Shown: in pieces, positions 1 through 10,909 of the stretch
Numbering within the stretch: the stretch's first letter is position 1
Layout: each line of letters starts with the position of its first letter
Assembly: GCA_012861695.1 (NCBI GenBank)
Contig: JAAOOA010000002.1
Coordinates: forward strand, 42,559,578-42,623,577
Direction of reading: 5' to 3'
Source of the DNA: Trematomus loennbergii
Taxonomy: Eukaryota > Chordata > Actinopteri > Perciformes > Nototheniidae
DNA: 64,000 nt
The notes under the pieces: generated by a model
Database searches by the model: none
Seen by the model: only the letters and a program-made list of their open reading frames with translations
What the model was told of the DNA's origin: nothing
Made by a program: the position numbers and the translations under genes

Positions 1-150
1 GTCATAATGGAAAGAGTGTCTACGTCTCTGCTTGATAGACCACAGCAGATAGACCCAGAGGCTTCCAACCTGAAGCTATCATCTCCACCAACAACCACGT
101 CATACAAGGACAACTACAAGGAGAGCTTTGAAACTATAGAAGAAAAATAA
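1..150 (+). CDS. Probable C-terminal coding exon of an unidentified gene (partial)
   Basis: Frame 1 is open from the window edge to a TAA at 148-150, giving about 49 residues. The composition is protein-like: Ser/Thr/Pro-rich, then an acidic and Lys-rich tail ending ESFETIEEK. No acceptor is visible because the exon starts outside the window. The tail resembles a flexible cytoplasmic C-terminus, but I do not recognise the protein. It would run convergently toward the dhrs13-like gene. AATAAA-like sites near 1990 and 2048 could end its transcript. The open frame could be chance, since 50 codons is short, so confidence is limited. Confidence 0.35.
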   Translation, partial: VIMERVSTSLLDRPQQIDPEASNLKLSSPPTTTSYKDNYKESFETIEEK

Positions 151-3048
151 GGCTCAAACATCATCAATGAAATGAGGCAGATGTTGATGTTCAGGAAAGG
201 GTCTCCTCCAGGTAAAGACCCAAAAAACAGCAACAATACAACTGTAAGGAAAGAGCTACCTCAAAGAACTGAAGCTTTGCTAAATTAGGAGGAAGCTCAT
301 TGTGTCGAGGGTTCAGAGTGACATGTGGACAGGAGGAACCAAGGGTCACTGTAAAACCTTGAAATCTTGCCAAGTATATTTGTCTCATTTCTAGTCAGAA
401 TGTTTCTTTACAATTGATGACTAAATAACTTAAGAAGTAACAATGCAGTGAGATATAGGGTCTTGTTTTTAGACAATGTCTCAGAAACACGATTTTGTTT
501 AACACAACATTTCCCGATTCTGGTAAAATGAAGTTCGAAATAAGTTGTCCCAGCTAATTACAACAACTCATTTCTAAATATCCCATCTTAGAAGAAATCT
601 TCCGAGAAATATAAGCTTGTTCTATTGGCAGATTTGTTTACTTATTACAAGCCAATACACCTTGTTTTTATTATTCTTTTACTTGATTTTGGAGCAGCAT
701 TTTTCCACTGCATACCTCCATCCCTACGCCTTCGGGACACATTGCTTACCAGCTGCACCACCACAGCAACCCTCCTGCACTGCCATGTAAAATCTACAAT
801 TTAGTTTCATCTCATCTCTTAGAGAATTTGGCTTGGATCCCAATGCAGTAGAGGTGAATGAAATCCAGTTTGCAGAGCCAACAGCATTGAAAAGTGACAT
901 TTCAAATCGAAGGAAAATTGTAATTCTTTCTAGAACCATATCTTTTGTCTGTTTTCATCTGTTTTCAGTTGCTCTTTTCTGAACTATTTGTGTTGTATTC
1001 TTGTTGGGTTGATGTTGAGTTTGATGACCTCCACTCTGTGACAGGTGGAAGGAGTGCTGAACTGTAACTGGATAAAGAAGAATTGTGTCAGTTAAGCTGT
1101 TTCTCAATGATAATTCAAGTGGCCGCCGGTCCTTTCAGCATGCAGCAAAGTGAGTGGGGTGAAGAAGGAAGGGGACAGAGGGATAGTTGAAGGCGGGAGA
1201 AGATAGGAATCGATCGTGGAAGAGTGTTCCTCCCCACCAACACTGAGGTTAAAGGAGAAGGCTGCGCAGAACAATGTCCTACTGAGTAATTACAAGAGCA
1301 CCTCTCTTAACACACACAACTGACCCCGCTCCATGCCTACCGTGTTAATAATCAGCGCTCATAATGAACACAATCCATAGGTCTGCTGGGTTAAGGTCCT
1401 CAACAACCTTGCTCCAAGCAACAACGGCCAAGCTCAGCACAAAGAGAAGCTTTCTTTAGATGGAGCTGTGGACGCTACTGCCCCCCAGTGGACACGCGGG
1501 ACACTGACGGCCTCCATGTTATCTTATGAGGTAAGATTACTGTACACAGTCTGGGGTCAGTAACATAACCCTAACCCTAACCTGACTTTGAAAAACGATT
1601 TGCAGTACAACTCAGGCCCTTGAATGTGTGCCCATGTGTTGGAACTATTTATTGGTAAGACATTTATTATTTGTATTTTGTAATAACTCTTGAAATTAAT
1701 GTTCTTGTTGTTTCTGTTTATATTGATTGCTTTGATTGTATTGATCCTTATTTATTGCAAATATTTTTGTATTTTTAGTATTAAATTAATTTTAATGTTT
1801 TTATTTTGAAGGCAGTTTTGGGCACTGGGTGATTATGTATATATTGGAGACAGGTAGTGATGGGATTAGCACACCAGTATAGGCATATGGTTTTTTGCCA
1901 GGGTGACCAAGGAAAGCCATAGGAAAAGCTGCTGGAAAAGAAAAGGTGACACCAGATTTCATTGTACTTTTGATGATATTAGCTCATGGAAATAAATGTA
2001 TGAAACATTGTTCTTGCCTGGACTTGGACCTACTTTACTACTTGTGAATAAATAATTGAAATGAAAGAGTGCAACAATGTGCTGTTGGATCATTATTATT
2101 TGTGTAACTAGTTCACTCTTGCTGGCTTCTCCACTGTTGCTGATCCATCCTTAACACTAAAAATATATTTATTTGACCAGTTTCTGGCATTTTGTAAATG
2201 TAACAATTCATCTATTCATTATTACACTGTTTATGTGGTATAAAGGTATTCACAGCTGTTTATTTCCCCTGCAGAATATTTGCTTAGATCAGCGGGCATT
2301 TTATTTTTGAGTTTTTTAAGGTGGAATGAATATTGTTGTAGTTATACAACCTTAAAAGGCCTATAAACTCAACGAAGCAATTAAGATCATTAACCACAGT
2401 GATAGAAGAAGTACTCTGTTTTATACTTAGTTAAAAGTAGTAATACTTAATTGTAAAAATACTCTGTTAGAAGTAAAAAATCCTGCATTCAAACCTTAGT
2501 GAAGTAAAGGTACAAAAGTATTGGCAGCAAAATATACTTAAGTAAGTGCTCATAAAGCGTTATGGTCCATTTCAGAATTTGAAATGACTTGATTATGAAT
2601 ATTGATGCATTAATGTGTCTATCACAGCTGGTAAAAGTAGAGATCATTTTAACACACATTTCTTTTTTTATTTAGTGTTTTATTTTCTATTCATATTTTT
2701 TTTATTTTCTGCTGTTTTTCTTTAATGTATTTGTTATTTTTCAACAGTTTCGATGTCATGTGATCTAGTGATGCCAAAACCAATGCAGTATTTTATTATA
2801 ACACTGGCGTTGAAGAATACACCTTGTTGAATTGTTTTTTTGTTTTTTTTTTCCCGGTTCATATGATATCTTTGGAAACGTTACTGTTTCTTTACTGAAA
2901 AAACTATTTTTTAATTTTGTGTGCGATAGGCTAAGGGGCAGGACATCTCTAAGCAGTTGACCAATCAAAATAGAGCCGGCCAGCTAACCAATCAGAGCAG
3001 ACTGGGCTCTGGTTTCAGACAGAGGGTGAGAGCTTTTTGAACATTAAT
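151..3048. other. Intergenic, AT-rich, no gene seen
   Basis: If the 1-150 exon is real, the first part may be its 3' UTR. A short interstitial telomere-like run (two to three CCCTAA units) lies at 1567-1586. The rest is AT-rich with scattered homopolymers. 2930-3030 resembles the internal part of the TTAA-flanked repeats found later (the 'accaatcagagc' stretch). I see no supported coding exon. Confidence 0.5.
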
Positions 3049-3806
3049 GGCGCGTTTCCACTACAGCCCGCAGCCCGGTTTAAGAGGGCTGTGACGTCAG
3101 CGGCCCGTCTTTGGTTGCGTTTCCACTTGGCCTAGTACCGGCCGGCGGGTCCTAATTCACAGTTTTTCTGGCCTCATAAAATCGTGGGGCCAGGGCCAGA
3201 GACAACGAGGCTGAGTCGGGCTGAGTATGCTAAACTAGAGTGAGCGTCGCTGGCAAGGGGGCTACAACTACAACAAGATGGACATATTTGACCGTGATTT
3301 AATTGTAATACACGTTTCAAATGATGCCGAAGTAACAACATACTGATACCGGTTAGTAAAAACCATGAATTAATGCTTTGTCAAGTCTGCAGACAGACGG
3401 CAGGCGAAAAACCTTTTAAAATGCGTGTTTTCTAAATGGAGATTGGCTAAGCTAACGCAGTATATGCCCCGACCGTCCACACTCACAACAACGGCCTATA
3501 CAGACATAAATAAAGCAGCGACTGTATTCACCATGACACAGGCAGTCTGTGGTTTGTACTTGTTTAACTTTTGTCGAGTTTCTGAACATATATGAGGAGC
3601 TGTGAGCTCTGTGTGCTAACAGCTAACGGCTGTGTTGTTTTTCTGGGGTCCTCTGAAGATCACGTCACGGCTCCTCCTACACTGCGTTACTATAGATACT
3701 GCCCCAGTTCCTAAACTGTAATGGAAATGCGCCATAAAGTGAGCCAGTCCTAACGAGGCCCAGCCATACCGAGGGGCCGAGCGAGGCCGTGTAGTGGAAA
3801 CGCGGC
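3049..3806 (+). mobile_element. MITE, copy A of the GGCGCGTTTCCAC family
   Basis: Ends are imperfect terminal inverted repeats: GGCGCGTTTCCACTACA on the left and TGTAGTGGAAACGCGGC on the right. Almost the same 750-bp sequence recurs at 50575-51325, and a third, inverted copy starts at 63477 and runs off the window. No long reading frame fits a transposase, so it is non-autonomous. The general layout (GGCGC ends, no coding capacity) suggests PIF/Harbinger or a related superfamily, which is inference. Flanks are AT on the left and TA on the right, so the target duplication is not clean here. Confidence 0.75.
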
Positions 3807-4378
3807 TAAAGCATGGAAATGTCAGAGGCATAGAGGCACTAAATAAAAACATGAACTTGAAAATGAGTATCGTAGGGCCCCTTTAATATTTTGTTACTTT
3901 CCTTTTCCCCTGGAATATAGGGGAACGTAAAAAATGTACTCAAGTAACTTGAATGTCGAATATACTAATGTTCTTGTATGATGGGTATAAAAACTGAACT
4001 CTTCCTTACTTCCCTAACATCATGCTCTCCTACAATACTGCAGTGGTTATGTAAAATAAATCCTATTTGTAAATGAACAAATCCATTTAAAATACTGAAA
4101 TGATTGAACTGTGCTTGTGTATATTTAGCTAAAAAGCAAGACATAAAGCAAGCTACCAGCACCTTTTTATTTGTTTTGAAGATTTATTAAAAGCTGTTTT
4201 CTTCTTCATCCTGGCCAGAGTAACCTTACAGCCGTCATGACATCTCTTTATGGATAACAATAGGCACAAGTGTAGGTTATGCAGATAATATTAAAAAAAA
4301 ATAGACAGTAAGAAACCAGCCCTTAAAGTGGCTGATAAGGCACCGTGCGAACATGCTGGATCAGGATTTGGTCCGTCA
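3807..4378. other. 3' flank and 3' UTR of dhrs13-like gene 1
   Basis: Between the MITE and the stop codon of the minus-strand gene. The part from 4378 down to about 4165 should be 3' UTR. Nothing else is recognised. Confidence 0.5.
4183..4188 (-). terminator. Polyadenylation signal AATAAA of dhrs13-like gene 1
   Basis: TTTATT on the plus strand reads AATAAA on the minus strand, about 190 bp past the stop codon of the gene. It is the first canonical signal downstream of the stop. Its use is inferred. Confidence 0.5.
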
Positions 4379-7300
4379 TTATAAACTGGTTAACCTCTCA
4401 CTCACTTCCCACAGCTTCTTTGCCAGGGCATCATCCCGTCCTTTGGCTCCCACTTGTTGCAGCGCACAGTTAGAGAAGTAGCGTCCGCTAAAAGGCTCAA
4501 TGCCCTCTTGCAGGGCACAATGCAGGGTGGTCTGGGCCCCCCCTTCAGGATCCTGGAAGAAGAGCTTGGCAAAGGGAATCAGGAGGAGCTGCTGCCATAG
4601 GCTAATGCTTCGACTCAGCTCTGTGTTGATATATCCTAGAAGAAGAAAATGATGAAACGTATAAGCTTCGCAGGAAGTGCTGAATGATTACTGGACAACA
4701 GCCTTGTTTACAGGTAGTCTATATTCTCTCAGTAGACCTGCACTAGGATACTCTTGTGACATCTAAAGCAGCCATACTGCAGGTCAGAAATACAACAAGT
4801 GTAAACAACAGCTGCTATATTATCAAGACAGCCACAGATAAATAAAAGAGTCCTGCCTATATACTTAGTGTTCTGCCCGATATATGATATGACAGATATA
4901 AATGAGATTTCCTTACTGAGTATCCTACAGCATCATGTCAGAGTGGATGTCAGCCAGCTGAAGCTCAGCAGTAGTTAAGTGGTGCAGAAGGACAATGGCC
5001 TTAACTTCACAGTAAATGTAATACAGAATGGCTTAGTGAAAAGAATATCTGCCTTTTAGAGTGGTTCAGTCAGAGACCAGACCTTATCCCAATTGAGAAG
5101 CTGAGGAATAACCTTGGGAGAGCCATTCACACCAGACATCCTGAGAATATGACTGAGCTGAAGCAGGTGCTAATGTTTAATGGTGGGTTAAATAAAGACA
5201 TGAAAGATTATAAATGTTTGTGTGTTATTAGTTTAAGCGCATTGTGTTTGTCTATAGTTGTGACTTGAACGATATCAGATCAGTGAATGACCAATTCATG
5301 CATAAGACCAGGAAATTCCAAAGTATTCCCATCAATGCACAACAATATTTTGTATTACTGCTGATTTGTATTCCATATTTTATTCCTTCTATTCCATTCC
5401 AATGTAAATACTGTTATATTTTACTATATTTTTAATTATTTAAAATATTTTTCTAGTTCTCTATCTGTGTTTTTAATTCTTGTTTTTATGCACCACGACA
5501 CCTAGTCAAATTCCTCGTACGTGTAAACCTACCTGGTAATAAACCTGTTTCTGTTTCTGATTCTGATTCTGATCATAACCCTAACCCTAACCCTAACCCT
5601 AACCTAACCCTAACCCTAACCATGCCATTGTATGTCTAATGACCCAATCCTTAACCCAATAATTGCAATACATAAATGAACACAGAAATGTTACATATTC
5701 CAGTCCAAAACAGCTTTCACCAACATTATTTCCAGATTTCCTCGATAAGTCTGATTGGCATTCGTCAGCTTTCTGTCACTTCCTGTTAGTAAACCTTATT
5801 GTCAGGTTAGAGATGGAAATATACAAGTGAAAATTATAATGTTTTCCATCTGAAAATGGCTGCCAGAGAATATGTTAGCTTGCCTGACATTCCTACAGGA
5901 ACTGTGCATAAGGCACTCACCTGGGTGGAGGCAGAAGCAGGAGACGCTGGTGCCCTCGAGCCTGTTGGCCAGCTCCCTGGTGAAGAGCACATTACACAGC
6001 TTGCTGTCGCAGTAGGCTTGGAGGTTGCGCCAGGTAGACTGACCAGACACCAACTCTTTCTTAGAGGTCATCAGGGGAAAGTGAGCTTTGCCTAGACGGT
6101 GCCCAATGGACGCCACGGTGACCACACGACTAGGACCGCACTTCTGGAGGCGCTCCAGGAGAAGGTTGGTGAGCAGGAAGTGACCCAGGTGGTTGACCCC
6201 AAACGCCAAGTCAAAACCATCATCTGTATGTCCGTGGCCCACCACACCTGAAACACAGCGCTTCTTTTACTTATACCCATTTTCCAAGACCAATGCGAAG
6301 ACAGTGCACAATTGCGAACAAGTTTTTTGTGTTTTGGCACCACATTAACCAGGCCCTATATTTTGTGACGATACTTTGAATTACAACCCGTTTGCTATCC
6401 TGTTTCAGCAACAAGTGCCTACTCATTTAAAGCATTTATGGTTAAGAATCAATATGCTATACGTGGGTCCAGTTAATGTTACGCGAGTTGAACCAACTGC
6501 AAAACCAAAATAGCCCCAGTAAGCGCTTAAAGGTGGGGTAGGTAAGTTTGAGAAACCGGCTCGAGATACACTTTTTGTTATATTCCATGGAATGCTCTTA
6601 ACATCCCGATAGCAATGAATATCTTAAGTGCTTTGACAAAAAATCCATAAAAAGTGTCATCTGTGGAAGCCGTATACTGTAAAAAGCACGACCAATCATT
6701 TTAACCGGCCCGGCTAAAATAACTGGATGGCCTACCTGCCTGTCAGCCTTCCATCTGTGCACAACTTATCTCGTGCCCTCATTGGTCATGTGCGCGTTCG
6801 TGTGTGTTGGAGGAGGGGCTCTGTAAGGAAGTGGCAGATTTTTTCCGGCTGTGTATTTTCAAATTCTAGCGATCTCGAGCTGGTTTCTCCAAAATTACCT
6901 ACCCCACCTTTAAGCAAAACTAATTTCAGTGGAAAAGGGGTATCAGTGTACTTCGACTTTACAGCTCTTTGGTAGGGATTTCCAATTCGACCATCCTCAC
7001 CTGAGTTGTTGATGAGGATGTCCAGTCGGGGTTCCGTCTCCAGGAAGGTTTTAACAAAGCTGCGAACAGACTCGAGACTCCCCAGATCCAACTGCATGAA
7101 CACCACCTGATTGTTCCCACTCTCCTGCAGACGTTATTACACATATCCATCTGAATTGAGGAAAAATGCTTGTCCTGCATACATTTTCTGCATGTGAAAA
7201 TAAACTTGAATATGCTAGAATGTTTCCTGGAATCAGGCTGGACTTTCTAAATGCTTGTGTCATTATACAGTGATGTGGTCAAAGTGTGTCTTACTTCCAC

Positions 7301-10300
7301 ATTATTACAAATGTGCGAGGGCTATGAGTAAGTCTACCTGTGAGCTAACAAAGGTCTGGTGATTATTTTTCTCACTCAGCCGCCAGTTTATTAGGGACAA
7401 CTACCTAAAACGTATCTAGTCTTAAAGAACAATAAATCCAACTTTTTTGAAGGTTTTTGTTTTCAGTTAAGAGACACTTTTAGTTTGATATACCAACAGC
7501 TGGAATTATCAGTGCTATGTATGGATTGGGTGCAGCGTCTTGTGTCTACTTTAGCCTAGAGCTTCAGAAGGACTTACTGTACGGATGTCGAAGGCAGCAG
7601 CCTCAGCTTTGTCCTTGTTGCGACAGGCGAGTATCACCCTTGCTCCTCTCTTTGCCAGGTCCAGAGCCGTGGACTTGCCAATGCCAGTGTTGGATCCTGT
7701 GCAGGAAAACCACAAGCAACAAAACACTGACGACAAGGAGCTGAACTCAATGACACCTAACCATCGTTTAATGCTGCCCGCAAGTACACAGTTTAAAGGA
7801 CAAGATTAGACCAATAATATTCATATATTTGGGATTGATATTAAAGAATTGTCAAAACAAAGTCAGCTATTTAAGTTAAATCAAGAGTTAAGAATTGTGT
7901 GTTCTTATTGTACTACTGTAGTAGTAATTTAGTACTCAACTCATATTCCAATATACATTTTGTATACATCTTGTAGTATGGTTAGACTCGTACTTCATTT
8001 CAGAGGTAAACCTACATTTCCATTATAAATGAGGGCAGTAGGCTATGTTCAAATGTGTGAAAATAGATGTAGGTAGGCTTAATAATCCACAATAACACAC
8101 ACACTTGAAAAAATCTAGTTTGAGCTTTGGAGGTAAAATAGTATTTGTCTGTGTCTGTCTTTAAAAAGAGCCTAAGGCAGCAGTTGTTGACCAAAACTGT
8201 AAAAGCTTGAATACAGTATGTGGGTGGGGCCAGCTCCCTGGTGAAGAGCACATTACACAGCTTGCTGTCACAGTAGGCTTGGAGGTTGCGCCAGGTAGAC
8301 TGACCAGACACCAAGTCTTGAGGTCATAAGGGGAAAGTGAGCTTTGCCTAGACGTGCCCAATGGACGCCACGGTGACCACACGACTAGGGGTCATACGGC
8401 TCCGCGTGATCGCCTCTATACGATCATTTTGTGATAATGATGACGCAATAGTCCTGCCTCCCCCCACCTCTGCTGCTCACCCCCGCAAAAGTAAACTGCA
8501 CACTGAATTCAGATTATTTATCTTTATCTCGATATGGACATAAACGCGAGTGAAGTCTAATCTGACAGGACGGAGACACGCAGCTCCACCTGCTGTGATG
8601 CAGCGGGAGCAAAACACACACTTCAAGTCAGATCATCACCCTTAGCTATTTTAATTAGCCTACCTCTCAAACTACCTAAACTAGTTATAAATATGTTTAT
8701 TTGTTACTGTCGGCCGGGTCACTCATTACAGGATCAGCTGCTGCATGAGACAGACACTGACGCTGTCAGAAGAGAGGAAAAAGAGAGGACAGGCTCCGTG
8801 GATTTTATTATCATATATAGTCGTCATTCATTTGTTTTAAAGCTTAATAAATAACAAAGAAGACCTTTGACCGGCACTTTTATAATTTTGTCCGGAAGAT
8901 TTAAACGTTTACACACGTTGACCGGCGAAAAACTCTGCCCGGTTCCCTCGGCCCCCACCACGGTGAATAAACAGAAGGGCAACAATGCTTCTTCGCTGGT
9001 TTTGTGGAGGAAGTTACAGCGCCACGTACAGGCTCGGCATATGTACTGCAGCTTTTTCCAGTGGTTGGAGCTAAACGGAGCTGTCTCATGTGAACCAAGC
9101 CCCCAGGAAGTGCGCCGGACTCAGATGAAAATATTCGTGCTGGCCAAACGGCGGTACTACACTTCCTTTTGGTTGCCAGGCCCGGAAACACTTTTTCCCA
9201 TTAAAAATGGGGAAAAGAGTGGTCTGTAAATCGTTGGGTAATTTTTTTTAAACTAAATAAACTACCCAGTATGAACACTTGTATAGCCCTTATTAAAAAC
9301 ATTCGTTCCTCAAGTTGTAAAAATGTGCTAATAACGTTATTCTGCGAGTTATTTCCCTCTGCATTATGAACGCGCATCTAACCCACGGGACCGCGCCGCT
9401 CGGCACGTTCATGTTACGTGTTCAGCACTACATGCGTTTATCTTTACCCATGGATGCACAATAAGAACGGACCCATATCGCCTTACTGCCAGCCCACGGA
9501 GCTGTAATAATGGATATATTGCACATGTTTGTTGTAATTCATCATTTGTAAAATATTATACTACATGGGCTGTATGATGAAATCTTGTACCGTAAATGTT
9601 GTATTAAATAAAGTTAATATTACCGACGTAGATTAACGTCCCTGTAGCTTCTTATTGCACCAAGAAGCTTATTGCACTGTATATATATATATGTGCAATA
9701 ATTCTTTCATGCTAAATGAAGCTCTGTTGCTTGGATATCACTAGATCCTGTTACAGCGTAATATAAAAGTACATAACGATTGATGTGTAAATTAGCATAA
9801 TTACTAGCTAACCGCTAGCTGCTAACTGCCACCTCGTTAATATCAAATCTATCATAACAAACCATTACCATGCTGTCATGAACGTGCGGTGCTGTTACGT
9901 GTACGCAAATTGGCGTGCTTGATGTGAACGAGCATTTTGGGGGGCATGGTTAAAGTTGCGCATGCGCTATGAGCGCACATATGGGTACTTCTCAGGCATG
10001 CCGGGTAATCTGTGACGTTTCGCTCTCTCAAAAGTTGGGCCATTTTATCATCATGCGCGAATGAGCAACTCTCATAGGAATGAATGAGGCCCCGCCTCCC
10101 ACGCTGTATCCAGTTCTTATTATACATCCATGATGTGAACAGACACTATCCGGTGTATATTGCGTGTGGACGGAAGCTTTTTTGCGATTGCGTTAATCCT
10201 ATGCGTTTTGCCGTATGCGTTTCCGTGGGGCAAGCACTAGGACCGCACTTCTGGAGGCGCTCCAGGAGAAGGTTGGTGAGCAGGAAGTGACCCAGGTGGT

Positions 10301-10909
10301 TGACCCTCAACACACTTGAAAAAATCTAGTTTGAGCTTTGGAGGTAAAATAGTATTTGTCTGTTTCTGTCTTTAAAAAGAGCCTAGGGCAGCAGTTGTTG
10401 ACCAAAACTGTAAAAGCTTGAATACAGTATGTGGGTGGGGAAGTTATTCTATTTTTACATGCGTTTCAAGTTCCATTATCTTCCCATGAAATGTGTTTAT
10501 ATCTTGCCTTTTTTTTAAAACCAATGTTGAGTGATGAAATTGATCTTTTGGGACAACTTAATGGATAAGGTTATATTAGTTATAGGGTATTTGGTTAGTG
10601 TGAGGTGATTGTTAGCTTTTGAAAATAGTGATTCAAAAGATGGTTTATATGCATTTGTATTTGTTAAGCCACAACGGTCCTCAGCAGCAGCTTCAGTACA
10701 GTTGCAGACCATCCTGCTGTTTACATGAGCTGAGAGTAACCGAACTACATGTTAGCAGTAGCTGAAGAGTGAGGCTCTTTACCTGTAACAATGGCCGTCT
10801 TCCCCCTCAGCTTCACTGAGCTGCAGTACCTTGCTCCTTTGAACACACTGTAATACAATATTAGGTAAAGGCAGAGCGCTCCCGCCACGAAGCAGAGCAG
10901 CACCGACAT
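4379..10909 (-). CDS. dhrs13: dhrs13-like short-chain dehydrogenase/reductase, copy 1 (5 exons, intact)
   Basis: Coding exons: 10909-10783, 7696-7578, 7124-7001, 6247-5921, 4635-4379. All introns are GT-AG, and the exons add to 954 nt, or 317 residues. The product should be a membrane-anchored NAD(P)-dependent oxidoreductase related to retinol dehydrogenases. An N-terminal hydrophobic segment (about residues 2-20) precedes the cofactor motif TGSNTGIG, with its Gly codon split by intron 1. [17 protein letters not shown] and YCDSK (YxxxK) supply the Asn, Ser, Tyr and Lys of the SDR tetrad. The stretch [14 protein letters not shown] and the tail CALQEGIEP match DHRS13 better than RDH12 as I remember them. 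The fish form lacks the long C-terminal extension of mammalian DHRS13. An in-frame ATG at 10939 would add ten residues; I chose 10909 because the hydrophobic anchor begins there. NNSG replaces the usual NNAG. Confidence 0.8.
5491..5574 (+). mobile_element. LINE 3' tail (ATTCTG-ended)
   Basis: In intron 4 of the dhrs13-like gene. The sequence TGTAAACCTACCTGGTAATAA followed by repeats of TTCTGA is the typical end of a common fish non-LTR element. A second copy lies at 38520-38575. The body is 5'-truncated, as is usual for LINEs. Confidence 0.6.
5577..5620 (+). repeat. Interstitial telomeric repeat (CCCTAA)n
   Basis: About seven CCCTAA units, one of them shortened, directly after the LINE tail. 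Shorter runs occur at 1567-1586 and 14081-14098. Confidence 0.85.
6531..6909 (+). mobile_element. TTAA-flanked MITE, copy 1 (AGGTGGGGTAGGTAA ends)
   Basis: Terminal inverted repeats AGGTGGGGTAGGTAA and TTACCTACCCCACCT are bounded by TTAA at 6527-6530 and 6910-6913. A related copy in the opposite orientation, also between TTAA sites, is at 60013-60298. No coding capacity. TTAA targeting fits the piggyBac or Kolobok superfamilies. It sits in intron 3 of dhrs13-like gene 1. Confidence 0.75.
8097..8229 (+). repeat. 133-bp direct repeat, left copy
   Basis: Runs from 'acacttgaaaaaatctag' to 'gtgggtgggg'. It recurs nearly identically at 10308-10440. The two copies bracket the split pseudo-exon 4 and the insertion inside it. 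Confidence 0.8.
8228..8389 (-). pseudogene. dhrs13-like exon 4 fragment, downstream half
   Basis: Close copy of 5957-6133 (exon 4 of the surrounding gene) lying in intron 1. It carries small deletions relative to the parent exon: several bases lost at the 'caccaa..cttgaggtc' site and one in 'gacgtgccc'. It has no splice sites, so it cannot serve as an exon. It stops at ACTAGG (8384-8389), where an 1.85-kb insertion begins; the other half resumes at 10236. Confidence 0.85.
8390..10235. mobile_element. 1.85-kb insertion splitting the pseudo-exon
   Basis: The bases on either side rejoin to the parent exon at ACTAGG, which is present at both edges (8384-8389 and 10236-10241) and looks like a target-site duplication. 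The left end (TCATACGGCTCCGCG, CTATACGATCATTT) resembles 33800-33840. The right end, reversed, starts CACGGAAACGCATACGG, similar in style to the element at about 33634. No transposase frame was found. Superfamily unknown. Part of 9098-9215 belongs to another dispersed repeat. Confidence 0.5.
9098..9215 (+). repeat. Dispersed repeat, copy 1 ('gcccccaggaagtg' family)
   Basis: Shares blocks with 12195-12530 and 16995-17325: 'cccccaggaagtg', a 'gtactacac' block and a 'ttcccatt' block. A further block at 10070-10125 ('gaggccccgcctccc', 'gctgtatccagttct') matches the right part of those copies. Non-coding. Superfamily unknown. Confidence 0.45.
10236..10306 (-). pseudogene. dhrs13-like exon 4 fragment, upstream half
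   Basis: Close copy of 6128-6199 of exon 4, continuing the fragment interrupted at 8389. It ends abruptly at the start of the right 133-bp repeat. Confidence 0.85.
10308..10440 (+). repeat. 133-bp direct repeat, right copy
   Basis: Near-identical to 8097-8229; differences such as 'tgtctgtttctg' versus 'tgtctgtgtctg' are few. Confidence 0.8.

Noticed and set aside
4379..10909. Naming the SDR gene rdh12 or rdh13
   Set aside because: The ESGNNxVxFM and ALQEGIEP stretches and the anchor fit DHRS13 better; the families are close, so a tree is needed for certainty.
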